Positions 6,630 through 13,817 of a DNA stretch of 16,094 bases are shown in pieces. Origin of the DNA: Pseudomonadota bacterium (lineage in GTDB: Bacteria; Myxococcota; Polyangia; Polyangiales; Polyangiaceae); NCBI GenBank assembly GCA_023419055.1, contig JAEZYO010000590.1, positions 1 to 16,094 on the forward strand. Direction: 5' to 3'. The notes beneath the pieces are model-generated. The model made no database searches. It was not told the origin of the DNA and saw only the letters and a program-made list of their open reading frames with translations. The stretch's first letter is position 1, and every line of letters begins with the position of its first letter. The translations under genes were made by a program, and so were the position numbers.

Positions 6630-7214
6630 TCAAGCCTTGTTGAGCCGCGAGAGCACGAGCTTCGCCGTGCCCTTCAGGGTCTCGAACACGCCCGCGCCGG
6701 TGCGCGCCGAGGCTTCGAAATCGGGCACACCTTGGGGGTTGATGGCAGCGCGGAGCTCCTCGACGGGGACGACGTTCGGGATGTCGCGCTTGTTGTACTG
6801 AACGACGTACGCCACGTCGTCGAGGCCGATGTCGTTCTCGGCCAGGTTCACGCGCAGGTTCTCGACGCTCTCCTGGTTGGCCTCGAAGCGCTCGCGCTGC
6901 GAGTCGGCGACGAAAATCACGCCGTCCGCGCCCTTCAGGATGAGCTTCCGGCTGGCGTCGTAGAAGACCTGCCCCGGCACCGTGTAGAGGTGAAAGCGGA
7001 CCTTGAAGCCCTTCACTTGACCGAGATCGATCGGCACGAAATCGAAGAAGAGCGTGCGCTCGGTCTCGGTCGCGAGCGAGATCATCTTGCCCTTCGAACC
7101 GGGGACCGTCTTGTCGTAGATGTGCTGGAGATTCGTGGTTTTGCCGCAGAGGCCGGGGCCGTAGTAGACCACCTTGCAGTTGATCTCGCGGGCCATGTGG
7201 TTGATGAAGCTCAT
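6630..7214 (-). CDS. mglA: MglA-like Ras-family GTPase
   Basis: 194 residues, almost exactly the length of Myxococcus MglA and alignable without gaps over the signature regions. P-loop [10 protein letters not shown] at 19-28, switch I with R53 and T54, G3 motif TVPGQ at 78-82 with the catalytic Gln, NKRD at 141-144 for guanine recognition, and SARTGAGVF near the C-terminus. MglA proteins are nucleotide-dependent polarity switches that control motility machinery at the leading cell pole; MglB is the usual GAP partner. No MglB/roadblock gene is in this window. Instead the ATG at 7214 overlaps the stop of a TerB-like gene by one base (TGATG), implying translational coupling. It may be a second MglA paralogue with a different partner; the symbol is by similarity. 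Confidence 0.92.
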   Translation of the reverse strand: MSFINHMAREINCKVVYYGPGLCGKTTNLQHIYDKTVPGSKGKMISLATETERTLFFDFVPIDLGQVKGFKVRFHLYTVPGQVFYDASRKLILKGADGVIFVADSQRERFEANQESVENLRVNLAENDIGLDDVAYVVQYNKRDIPNVVPVEELRAAINPQGVPDFEASARTGAGVFETLKGTAKLVLSRLNKA

Positions 7215-7801
7215 CAGCTCGCCTCCGCCTCGAGGGCGCGATCGATGTCGCGGGCAATCGTCATGACGATTTCGTCGACGGCTTCTTTTCCGAACTCGAA
7301 GCAGGAGCCGAGCTCCCGCAGCGCCTCGAGCTCCGCGTCGGCGAGCGTCCCGTCGGCGACCGCGACCAGGGCCGTGAAGCCAATCGCCTCCTTGCGCCCG
7401 AGCTCATCGTCGAAATCCGCGGCGGCGCGGCGCAGACGCTCCCGCCTCCCGAGCACCGCGCAGCCGTCTTCGAGATCTTTCAAGTGGATCTCGAGCTCGC
7501 TCCGGTTCACCGCCGCTCCGGTCGCCTGCTCGAGCAGCGCAGCGAGCGCCTGACGCTCTTGGGGAGCGAAGCCGTCAGCGGACGCGACCAGGTAGCCGAG
7601 CTCGAGGATCGACTGGAAGTGCTTCGACTCGGTCTCCTCGCTGTCGCGGCGAATCGCCTCGGCGCCGGCACGAAACTGCTCGGGGCCGGGCAACGAGCGT
7701 CGCTCTTCGGGCAACAGGCCCTGCCCTTCGATGACCGCGCGCACTGCTCGCTGCAGGCGCTCCTCGCCGATCTGGCTCAGGTCCGAGACACGAATCGTCA
7801 T
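7214..7801 (-). CDS. TerB-like domain protein coupled to the MglA-like GTPase
   Basis: 195 residues, acidic and mostly helical. Two halves look alike in pattern: [20 protein letters not shown] (about 66-85) and [20 protein letters not shown] (about 139-158). Each has the helix, then ADG, then an acidic helix pattern of TerB/tellurite-resistance-like domains. Function of such domains is poorly defined; metal binding and scaffolding have been proposed for the family. I chose ATG 7801 over an upstream ATG at 7846 because TAGGCT stands 7 bp before it and the extra 15 residues (Cys/Arg-rich) look non-coding. Its stop overlaps the GTPase start. The pairing suggests that it works with that GTPase, possibly as regulator or effector; this is inference. 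Confidence 0.7.
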   Translation of the reverse strand: MTIRVSDLSQIGEERLQRAVRAVIEGQGLLPEERRSLPGPEQFRAGAEAIRRDSEETESKHFQSILELGYLVASADGFAPQERQALAALLEQATGAAVNRSELEIHLKDLEDGCAVLGRRERLRRAAADFDDELGRKEAIGFTALVAVADGTLADAELEALRELGSCFEFGKEAVDEIVMTIARDIDRALEAEAS

Positions 7802-7808
7802 GGTCGCT

Positions 7809-7814
7809 AGCCTA
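7809..7814 (-). promoter_or_regulatory. -10-like TAGGCT 7 bp before the TerB-like gene
   Basis: On the minus strand TAGGCT is followed by seven bases and ATG 7801, without a ribosome site. It lies downstream of the hairpin that ends the GNAT-YaeQ unit, so the TerB-MglA unit seems to have its own leaderless promoter. Confidence 0.45.
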
Positions 7815-7839
7815 CAACAAAGGCACGACCTCGGGGCAA

Positions 7840-7864
7840 CCGCCAATCTCCGCGGGATTGGCGG
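7840..7864 (-). terminator. 9-bp perfect hairpin abutting the YaeQ-family stop codon
   Basis: CCGCCAATC (7840-7848) pairs perfectly with GATTGGCGG (7856-7864) around a 7-base loop. The stem begins at the base next to the YaeQ stop at 7865. There is no T-run after it, only TTG. Most likely a terminator separating GNAT-YaeQ from TerB-MglA. Confidence 0.6.
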
Positions 7865-8416
7865 CTATTCTGCCTCGACGAGCTCCGCCCGGGTGGCCAC
7901 GCCTTCGATCACGCTGGAGCCGAACGTCGCGTAAAGGTGCCCTGAACTGTGCACGAGCTCGAAGCTCGTATTGCGTTCGAGCTTCGACTCGAGCGCGTCC
8001 AGGAACGCAGGCTCGAAGCGCACGACCTCGATGTGTTCGGCGCGGTGGATCGCTCGGCTACCTGCCTCGCGTCGCAGCGCGGCGAGCTCGACGTGCGTGA
8101 AGACCACGACGCGTTCGGCCGCCTTGGCGGCGCGGTGCAGGCGCTCGGCCGAAGGAGAGCCAACGTCGATCCAGGCGGTCAGCACGCCGGTGGGGTCCTT
8201 GATCGAGAGCGGCGGCTCGTCGCTGCTCGAGAGCCCGCCCTTGCTGAAGGCGATGCCCTCCTCGTACGACAGGCAATAGGCGAGGGTGCGCGTCGCGAGG
8301 TAGCGCATCGTCTCGGAAGGGTGGCGCGCGGGGCGGATGTCGAGCGCCTCGTAGACGTTGCGATCGACGTCGGAGAGCGCGATCTTGAAGTGATAAGGAG
8401 TCGCCGTGAGCGCCAT
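7865..8416 (-). CDS. yaeQ: YaeQ-family protein
   Basis: 183 residues, the normal length of the family. The N-terminus YHFKIALSDVDRNVYEALDI, then HPSETMRYLATRTLAYCLSY, EGIAFSKGGLSSSDEPPL and WIDVGSPSAERLHRAAKAA are characteristic YaeQ segments. Known YaeQ structures have a compact variant of the PD-(D/E)XK nuclease fold, but no activity is established. I recall WIEVG in most members where WIDVG is seen here; that is from memory. The open frame runs far upstream (to 8920) inside the GNAT gene, but homology begins at MALTATPYHFK, so I use ATG 8416, four bases after the GNAT stop. The two genes probably form an operon ending at the hairpin at 7840-7864. Confidence 0.9.
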   Translation of the reverse strand: MALTATPYHFKIALSDVDRNVYEALDIRPARHPSETMRYLATRTLAYCLSYEEGIAFSKGGLSSSDEPPLSIKDPTGVLTAWIDVGSPSAERLHRAAKAAERVVVFTHVELAALRREAGSRAIHRAEHIEVVRFEPAFLDALESKLERNTSFELVHSSGHLYATFGSSVIEGVATRAELVEAE

Positions 8417-8420
8417 GGGC

Positions 8421-9281
8421 TCAGCGAAATAGCACGAGCGCCCAGTCACCGATGGCTTCATAGCCGAGCGAGGTGTAGGCGCGTCGGGCGCCGTGGTTCT
8501 CTTCTCCGGTAAAGAGCACGCTGCGGGTCGCGCCGTTGGCGCGAGCTTCCAGGAGCGAGCCCGCGACCGCCGCTCGAGCGTAGCCACGACTGCGCAGCTC
8601 GGGCGGCGTGTAGACGCCGCCGACCTGCACGACGCCGCGAGTGACCGCGTTGAAGGCGGTAAACGCGCAGGGCTGCCCGTCCCGGACGAGCACCCAGCAC
8701 TCCCGCGATCGGAACAGCGTCTCGATCTGCCGGCGGCACTGTTGCTCGAGCTCCGCGCCCGGCATCGAACCCAGCATCTCGAGGCAGTAGCCGACCCGCC
8801 AGGCGACGGCGAGCTCCAGCTCCGAGTCGTGCGGGTGCCTGCACTCGACGGCGCCGGTGCGTAGCGGCTCCGGCACGCGAATGCGCTCGAGATCGAGCGC
8901 GAACAAGATCTCGTCCCCACCGTGAGCCACCTCGCGGTCGAGGAGACCGAGGCTATTTTTCACGCGCGCGACGAGAGAGAGCGGCCCGATCAAGCCTCCG
9001 ACCGGTCGCCCCGAAGTCGCAGCGGCGTGCGCGGCAGCCTGCTCGAGCCCCACATCACCCTGGAGCATGATGGTACCGTTCCAGGCGTGAGCGGCCACCG
9101 CCGTGATCGCCCCGTTCACCCGATGCACGGCGTAGGTACCCTGAAAGGGCTGTCCGTGATCTTCGAGCCCCGCGCGCTCCACGTTGTTGAAGAAGAAGAG
9201 GCTCGACTCCAGGTACCGTTCGCAAAACGAGAAGAGCTCCGCCTCGTCACCCGATCTCAAAATCCCGAGCTCGCTCACCAT
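8421..9281 (-). CDS. GNAT-family N-acetyltransferase
   Basis: 286 residues. The C-terminal third is a GNAT domain: about 195-215 (CWVLVRDGQPCAFTAFNAV) forms beta strands 2-3; VQVGGVYTPPELRSRGYARA at 218-237 holds strand 4 and the acetyl-CoA pyrophosphate-binding R-x-x-G-x-A loop (R230, G233, A235); FTGEENHGARRAYTSLGYE at 257-275 is the usual Asn-containing strand 5 to helix 4 end. The N-terminal 130 residues look like a divergent second GNAT half, as in tandem-GNAT proteins (for example AVHRVNGAITAVAAH). Substrate unknown. No ribosome site; TACCCT lies 6 bp before ATG 9281. YaeQ follows after 4 bp. Confidence 0.85.
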   Translation of the reverse strand: MVSELGILRSGDEAELFSFCERYLESSLFFFNNVERAGLEDHGQPFQGTYAVHRVNGAITAVAAHAWNGTIMLQGDVGLEQAAAHAAATSGRPVGGLIGPLSLVARVKNSLGLLDREVAHGGDEILFALDLERIRVPEPLRTGAVECRHPHDSELELAVAWRVGYCLEMLGSMPGAELEQQCRRQIETLFRSRECWVLVRDGQPCAFTAFNAVTRGVVQVGGVYTPPELRSRGYARAAVAGSLLEARANGATRSVLFTGEENHGARRAYTSLGYEAIGDWALVLFR

Positions 9282-9287
9282 TCGCGG

Positions 9288-9293
9288 AGGGTA
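9288..9293 (-). promoter_or_regulatory. -10-like TACCCT 6 bp before the GNAT gene
   Basis: Minus-strand TACCCT, then six bases and ATG 9281; no ribosome site. It faces away from the lipoprotein promoter, the two start codons being 80 bp apart. Confidence 0.4.
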
Positions 9294-9346
9294 CTCTCGA
9301 GCATGGATTTCGAGAAGCGGCCGTCGCCCACGAGCCCGAACTCCGC

Positions 9347-9352
9347 TAACCT
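9347..9352 (+). promoter_or_regulatory. -10-like TAACCT 9 bp before the TonB-like lipoprotein gene
   Basis: TAACCT is followed by nine bases and ATG 9362; the interval (TCCGGGTGC) is no convincing ribosome site. Spacing is at the long end of the leaderless pattern seen here. Confidence 0.35.
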
Positions 9353-9361
9353 TCCGGGTGC

Positions 9362-10009
9362 ATGCGCAGGGTAGCGGGTCTTACGGTGGTTCTGCTTCTC
9401 TTCGGTTGTGCAGCGGAAGGTCGGCCTGCTCGGCCGCCCGCAGCACGGCCCACGGCGACCGCCCTGGTCTCCGCGGAGCGCCACCGCCGCAAGCTCACGA
9501 AGCCGATTCCCGCCGTGACAGCGCGGGCCTTCACTGTCACCGAGCCTCCCGGATTGAAGCTACTGGACGAGCTTCCCTATGGTGTCGCACCCGAACTGCA
9601 GAAACCGCTCGGTGAGTCGCGCGTCGCCTGGGCTCGATACCTGAACGGAGTGCACCACCGAGTGCACCCGATCTTCACCGATGAGTTCCTGGTTGGCTTG
9701 GCGCAACTTCCCGCCGACGATCCGCTCAACGGCGAGCTCTCCACCGGACTCGCGATCGTGCTCGATCCACTGCAGGGCGAGGTCGAGGCGGTCACGGTCG
9801 TTCGGACGAGCGGCATTGCTCGATTCGACGAGAGCGCTGTGACAGCGATTCGTCGCGCGGCTCCGTTCGGCGCGGCCCCGGACGCTCTTCGTTCGGAAGA
9901 CGGGAAGGTTCACTTCCAGTGGCTGCTCCAGCGCAACCTGCAGTTGGCCTGCTCGACGTACTTCATGAAGCCGCTGCTCTTGAAGTCGGCGCCGTCGACG
10001 GCGGAGTAG
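9362..10009 (+). CDS. Lipoprotein with TonB C-terminal-like domain
   Basis: 215 residues. Signal peptide with lipobox LLLFGC and lipidated Cys16, followed by an Ala/Pro/Arg-rich stretch (17-45). The C-terminal part (about 125-195) has the pattern of a TonB C-terminal domain: GLAIVLDPLQGEVEAVTVVR, SGIARFDESAVTAIRRAAPF and, near the end, VHFQWLLQRN. Classical TonB is anchored by a transmembrane helix; a lipid anchor instead suggests an envelope protein that borrows the fold for protein contact rather than energy transduction through ExbBD. No ExbB/ExbD or receptor gene is adjacent. Convergent with the dioxygenase gene, whose stop is 13 bp away. Confidence 0.75.
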   Translation: MRRVAGLTVVLLLFGCAAEGRPARPPAARPTATALVSAERHRRKLTKPIPAVTARAFTVTEPPGLKLLDELPYGVAPELQKPLGESRVAWARYLNGVHHRVHPIFTDEFLVGLAQLPADDPLNGELSTGLAIVLDPLQGEVEAVTVVRTSGIARFDESAVTAIRRAAPFGAAPDALRSEDGKVHFQWLLQRNLQLACSTYFMKPLLLKSAPSTAE

Positions 10010-10022
10010 CCAGCGCCGAAAC

Positions 10023-10976
10023 CTAGCCGCCGCCCCCGCCGCTGCCCTCTTCCCAATCGATCTCGGAAGGCGCAGCCGCAGACACGGCGGCCGGCTTCGC
10101 GGCCTCGGGCATGTAGCGTTCCTTGAGCTTTCGAGCGATCGCGGCCACTTCTGGGGCGAGCGGGTACATGTGCTCGTACTGGAGCACCTGCTTGCCGATC
10201 AGGCCGAGGCGAGTCGAGAAGCTCGGGATCACCGCTGGATCCAGGAGCGGCTGATTGAAAGGATCCTTGTCCCCGCGCTGGAACTCGAAGGCGATGCTGG
10301 TGCGCGGCCCCGCCGCGAGGCGGCTCGCGCGGCTGCCCCAGTGCAAGAGCGCCTGATTCCATGCGAGGAAGCTGCCCGACGTCGCCGGCAGCGCGCGGAT
10401 GTCCTGAGGACGCTTCACGTGGTTGTTGTCGTCGCCGTCCCAACGCCGGAGCTTGAAGCGGTCGTCCAGGTGCGCGGGCAAGGCGTAGATGCAACCGTTC
10501 AGCGGTGTAGCGTCCGTGAGCGGCAACCACACGGTCAGCGTGTGCGGCGAATTATCGGGATCGAGCGTGGGCTGGATGCGATCACGATGCGGCTCCCAAC
10601 CCTTGGCGCTGTCGACCGCGAGCACGTGCCAGGCCCAGAAGTCCGGGAGCGCACGGTAGGACTTCCCGAGCACGGTCGTGAGAATCGTCGAGAGCCCGCG
10701 GAATGCCTGCCAGAAGTCGTCGTAAACGAACGCGAACGCGAGCGGGATGCGCCGCTCGTGCAGGGTCGCGACGCAGCGGCGAAGCGGGGCGACGAAGCTC
10801 TCCGGCAGCACGGAGGGCACGTTGACGTAGCCTTCGCGCTTGAGCAGAGTAAAGAGCTGCTCCGAGTCTCCGGCATCGAACCGCGGCGCAGCGGCGCCCG
10901 ATTCGAGCCCGAGCTCGGGCGCGAGCTCGCGCCAAAAACCCGGGTCCTCGGCCTGGCTTGCCTGAATGCCGATCAT
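10023..10976 (-). CDS. PhyH-type Fe(II)/2-oxoglutarate dioxygenase
   Basis: 317 residues with the phytanoyl-CoA-dioxygenase-like double-stranded beta-helix. The iron triad is visible: H130 and D132 in EPHRDRIQ, and H212 in ALLHWGSR; R225 in GPRTSIAFEFQ is placed to bind 2-oxoglutarate. HTLTVWLPLTDATPLNGCIY (145-164) is the usual strand pair between them. The reaction would be a hydroxylation or related oxidation; substrate unknown. A Gly-rich tail (GSGGGGG) ends the protein. I chose ATG 10976 because it overlaps the upstream methyltransferase stop as ATGA, a classic coupled start; the open frame goes on to 11087 inside that gene. With the methyltransferase it forms a two-gene tailoring-like unit. 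Confidence 0.85.
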   Translation of the reverse strand: MIGIQASQAEDPGFWRELAPELGLESGAAAPRFDAGDSEQLFTLLKREGYVNVPSVLPESFVAPLRRCVATLHERRIPLAFAFVYDDFWQAFRGLSTILTTVLGKSYRALPDFWAWHVLAVDSAKGWEPHRDRIQPTLDPDNSPHTLTVWLPLTDATPLNGCIYALPAHLDDRFKLRRWDGDDNNHVKRPQDIRALPATSGSFLAWNQALLHWGSRASRLAAGPRTSIAFEFQRGDKDPFNQPLLDPAVIPSFSTRLGLIGKQVLQYEHMYPLAPEVAAIARKLKERYMPEAAKPAAVSAAAPSEIDWEEGSGGGGG

Positions 10977-12025
10977 GGAGCCTTCCGGTACACGAGCCAG
11001 CGCATGTCGATGGGAGAATCCTCGACCGGCATTTCGAAGAGATCGACGCCACGCGTCCACTCGGCGAACCAGCCGGTGGGCGGCCACGCCTCGGCCGGCA
11101 GGTGCTCCTTCTCGTACTCGAACACCGACTCATCGGACACGAGCTCGAGAGCGCGCCCGGCGCTCGCCCGCTCGACGTCCGCGCGCGTAAAGAGCGTGCA
11201 CCACGTCGTCTGCGAGAACTCGCGAGCGATCGCATCCGGCTCGTAGCCGGCCTCCGGCAAGAACACGCTGAACGCGAGCAAACCACCCGGCGCGAGCAGC
11301 GGCGTCACTCGTTCGAAGAGGGTATGAAGCTCGTCGGTGTGCCGGAAATGCGACACCACTTCACAGAGGATCACGAGCTTGTAGTAGTCGCGCGGGAGCT
11401 CGAGCTCGTCGCGCAGCACGTCGCCCTCGAACACTCGGAGCGCGAGCCCTTCTTGCGCGATCTCGGCTTTCAAGATCCCCACCAGGTCGGGGCTCACCTC
11501 GACCGCGTGCGCGGGGTGGCCCGCTCGCGCGAGCGGGAGCGTGTTCCGCCCCGTGCCCGCGCCGATGTCGAGCACGGGAGCCTCCGCAGGCGCGCCGAGC
11601 GAGCTCGCGAGGTCCATCACCTTGGCGTCCGGGTGCGAACCGAAGAGCGGCGGCGTTCGCGTCTTCACCCAGCCGGCATACTCGTCGGCCATGGTGGTCT
11701 TGACGAGCCCGACCTTGTAGCTCAGCCCGGTCTTGGGGAGCGGATTGGTCTCGTAACTCACGATCAAGCCTCCGTACGGCGTCTGGGCGAAGCCCTCCTG
11801 CGCTTTACGATCGAGGATCGTGCGCAGGTGATCGAGATCGGCAGGGCTGAAGGTGCGCCCGAGCGATCGGAAGATCGTATCGAGGCGAGCCACGAACTCG
11901 GGCACCAACGAAGGCACCGCCGGAAAGCGGATCTGACCTTTCCCGCTGAGCCCAGCCTTCGGAAGCCGCCGGAGCTGAGCCGAGATCAGTGCCTCTGAGT
12001 CGAGCTCGACCGAACCTTGTCCCAT
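10973..12025 (-). CDS. Class I SAM-dependent methyltransferase
   Basis: 350 residues. The C-terminal 230 form a Rossmann methyltransferase: motif I VLDIGAGTGRNTLPLARAG at 151-169, an acidic residue at the end of strand 2 (AVEVSP), then VFEGDVLRDELEL, YYKLVILCEVVSHFRH and LLAPGGLLAFSVFLPEAGYE. The N-terminal 145 residues, including FSPADLDHLRTILDRKAQEG and PYGGLIVSYETNPLPKTGLS, are not a domain I recognise and may provide substrate specificity. The open frame continues upstream to 12256, but that part is Arg-rich and homology-free, so ATG 12025 is taken; no ribosome site precedes it (CAAGCT lies 9 bp before it). Its stop overlaps the dioxygenase start. Substrate unknown; small molecule is more likely than DNA because no target-recognition or NPPY motif is seen. 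Confidence 0.8.
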   Translation of the reverse strand: MGQGSVELDSEALISAQLRRLPKAGLSGKGQIRFPAVPSLVPEFVARLDTIFRSLGRTFSPADLDHLRTILDRKAQEGFAQTPYGGLIVSYETNPLPKTGLSYKVGLVKTTMADEYAGWVKTRTPPLFGSHPDAKVMDLASSLGAPAEAPVLDIGAGTGRNTLPLARAGHPAHAVEVSPDLVGILKAEIAQEGLALRVFEGDVLRDELELPRDYYKLVILCEVVSHFRHTDELHTLFERVTPLLAPGGLLAFSVFLPEAGYEPDAIAREFSQTTWCTLFTRADVERASAGRALELVSDESVFEYEKEHLPAEAWPPTGWFAEWTRGVDLFEMPVEDSPIDMRWLVYRKAP

Positions 12026-12207
12026 GGTGGGCGGAGCTTGCCCCAAGGCTCGGAACGAGACCAGCCCTCCGCGTGTGTCGAGCAGCTTCGCGCAGCGTCG
12101 CCGCGTGGAGAGCGCCGGCGCGTCGCGGCTTTTTCGCACCCGTTTCTGCTCGGGCCGCGGTTCCCGCTTCGAACACGACAGCCTTGTGCCTCGGTACAGC
12201 GCGCGAC

Positions 12208-12213
12208 TAGGCT
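12208..12213 (+). promoter_or_regulatory. Candidate gnd promoter (TTGTGC, 18 bp, TAGGCT)
   Basis: TTGTGC at 12184-12189, an 18-bp spacer and TAGGCT at 12208-12213 give a plausible sigma-70 promoter about 57 bp before the gnd ribosome site. The rest of the divergent 12026-12276 interval holds no other feature that I can see. Confidence 0.35.
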
Positions 12214-12264
12214 CGCCCCATCCCAGCTTGCAACGAGAGTCGTGCCGCCGGGACACTGAATCGC

Positions 12265-12269
12265 AGGAG
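12265..12269 (+). promoter_or_regulatory. gnd ribosome binding site
   Basis: AGGAG seven bases before ATG 12277. It fixes the start and contrasts with the many leaderless-looking genes around it. Confidence 0.75.
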
Positions 12270-12276
12270 AATTTCG

Positions 12277-13731
12277 ATGTCGGAACCGCAGGCGGATATC
12301 GCGCTGATCGGGCTGGCCGTGATGGGCCAGAACCTCGTCATGAACATGAACGACCACGGCTTCACGGTCTCGGTTTACAACCGTACGGGAAGCGTGACCG
12401 ACGAGTTCCTGGCGACGAGCGCCAAGGGCTCGAAGGTGCAGGGGTACCACTCTCTGCCCGAGCTCGTCGCTTCGTTGAAGAAGCCACGCCGCGTCTTCAT
12501 CCTGGTGAAGGCTGGCGCGGCGGTCGACGCGGTCATCGATCAGCTCGTCCCCCTGCTCGAGCCGGGCGACATCGTCATCGACGGCGGCAACTCGCATTTC
12601 CCGGATAGCCAGCGCCGGTACGACGCGCTCAAGCAGAAGGGGCTGCGCTTCATCGGCACCGGCGTCTCCGGCGGTGAAGAAGGCGCGCGCCGCGGCCCCT
12701 CGATCATGCCGGGCGGCGATCCGGAAGCCTGGCCGCACGTGAAGGAGATTTTGCAGAGCGTCTCCGCCAAGGTGGACGGCGAGCCGTGCTGCGACTGGGT
12801 CGGCAAGGGCGGCGCCGGGCACTACGTGAAGATGGTGCACAACGGCATCGAGTACGGCGACATGCAGCTCATCGCCGAGGCGTACCAGCTGTTGCACGAG
12901 GGCATCGGCCTCTCCGCAGACGAGCTCCACGGCGTCTTCGACCAGTGGAACCGCGGCGTGCTCGACAGCTACCTCATCGAGATCACGCGTGACATCTTCG
13001 GGGTGAAGGACGAAGACGGCGCGCCCCTGGTCGACAAGATCCTGGACACCGCGGGCCAGAAGGGCACCGGCAAGTGGACCAGCGTCTCCGCGCTCGATCT
13101 CGGCATGCCGGTCACGCTGATCGGCGAGGCGGTTTTCGCCCGCGCTCTCTCTTCTTTGAAGGACGAGCGCGCGCGGGCCAGCCGTTCCCTCAAGGGTCCG
13201 ACGCCGAAGTACGACGGCGACAAGCAGGCGTTCGTGGCCGACGTGGAGAAGGCGCTCTACGCCTCCAAGATCGTGAGCTACGCGCAGGGCTACATGCTGC
13301 TCCGCGAGGCGAGCCTCGAGAACCAGTGGGATCTCAATTTCGGCTCCATCGCGCTCATGTGGCGCGGCGGATGTATCATCCGGAGCCGCTTCCTCGGCGA
13401 CATCAAGAAGGCCTTCGACAAGAACCCGAAGCTCGAGAACCTGCTGCTCGACGGCTTCTTCCAGAACGCGATGGCGGAATCGCAAGAAGGCTGGCGCAAG
13501 ACCGTCGCGCACGGCGCGCTCATGGGGATCCCGACGCCGGCGATGAGCTCGGCGCTCGCTTTCTACGACGGTTACCGGCGCGAACGCCTGCCCGCGAACC
13601 TGGTTCAGGCCCAGCGCGACTATTTCGGCGCCCACACTTACGAACGGCTGGACAAGCCCCGCGGTGAGTTCTTCCACACGAACTGGACCGGCCGCGGCGG
13701 CAACGTGAGCTCACGCTCCTACAACGCCTGA
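12277..13731 (+). CDS. gnd: 6-phosphogluconate dehydrogenase, decarboxylating
   Basis: 484 residues, full length for the long (E. coli/animal-type) family. It oxidises 6-phosphogluconate to ribulose 5-phosphate, CO2 and NADPH in the oxidative pentose phosphate pathway, in the cytosol. Nucleotide-binding GLAVMGQNL at 12-20 and YNRT at 34-37 (Arg after strand 2, the NADP mark); VSGGEEGARRGPSIMPGG at 130-147 binds substrate; K185 and N189 in VKMVHNGIEYGD are the catalytic set; DTAGQKGTGKWT follows, and the C-terminal tail QRDYFGAHTYER with FFHTNWTGRGG completes the active site of the partner subunit. All key residues are present. Start fixed by AGGAG. Monocistronic, followed by a hairpin. Confidence 0.97.
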   Translation: MSEPQADIALIGLAVMGQNLVMNMNDHGFTVSVYNRTGSVTDEFLATSAKGSKVQGYHSLPELVASLKKPRRVFILVKAGAAVDAVIDQLVPLLEPGDIVIDGGNSHFPDSQRRYDALKQKGLRFIGTGVSGGEEGARRGPSIMPGGDPEAWPHVKEILQSVSAKVDGEPCCDWVGKGGAGHYVKMVHNGIEYGDMQLIAEAYQLLHEGIGLSADELHGVFDQWNRGVLDSYLIEITRDIFGVKDEDGAPLVDKILDTAGQKGTGKWTSVSALDLGMPVTLIGEAVFARALSSLKDERARASRSLKGPTPKYDGDKQAFVADVEKALYASKIVSYAQGYMLLREASLENQWDLNFGSIALMWRGGCIIRSRFLGDIKKAFDKNPKLENLLLDGFFQNAMAESQEGWRKTVAHGALMGIPTPAMSSALAFYDGYRRERLPANLVQAQRDYFGAHTYERLDKPRGEFFHTNWTGRGGNVSSRSYNA

Positions 13732-13753
13732 GGGTGTAAGCGCTGGTGCGAGC

Positions 13754-13779
13754 GGGCGCGATCCGAGAAGGTCGCGCCC
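13754..13779 (+). terminator. 8-bp hairpin after gnd
   Basis: GGGCGCGA (13754-13761) and TCGCGCCC (13772-13779) pair perfectly around a 10-base loop, 22 bp beyond the gnd stop. No T-tract follows. Likely the gnd terminator. Confidence 0.55.
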
Positions 13780-13803
13780 CCTATGCCGCGCGCCAAGCTT
13801 TGG

Positions 13804-13809
13804 TACCCT
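13804..13809 (+). promoter_or_regulatory. -10-like TACCCT 8 bp before the EGF lipoprotein gene
   Basis: TACCCT, eight bases (GACTCGGA), then ATG 13818. The interval has only a weak CGGA, so a leaderless transcript is likely. It lies beyond the gnd hairpin, supporting separate transcription. Confidence 0.45.
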
Positions 13810-13817
13810 GACTCGGA

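Noticed and set aside
6483..7553. 356-residue open frame antisense to mglA and the TerB-like gene
   Set aside because: Shadow frame; the opposite strand carries clear GTPase motifs.
8417..8920. N-terminal extension of the YaeQ frame upstream of 8416
   Set aside because: Lies wholly inside the GNAT gene in another frame, is Ser/Arg-rich and unlike YaeQ; homology begins at 8416.
11986..13677. 563-residue open frame antisense to gnd
   Set aside because: A shadow of GC-biased codons of the well-supported gnd gene; Arg/Val/Leu/Asp-rich with no recognisable domain.
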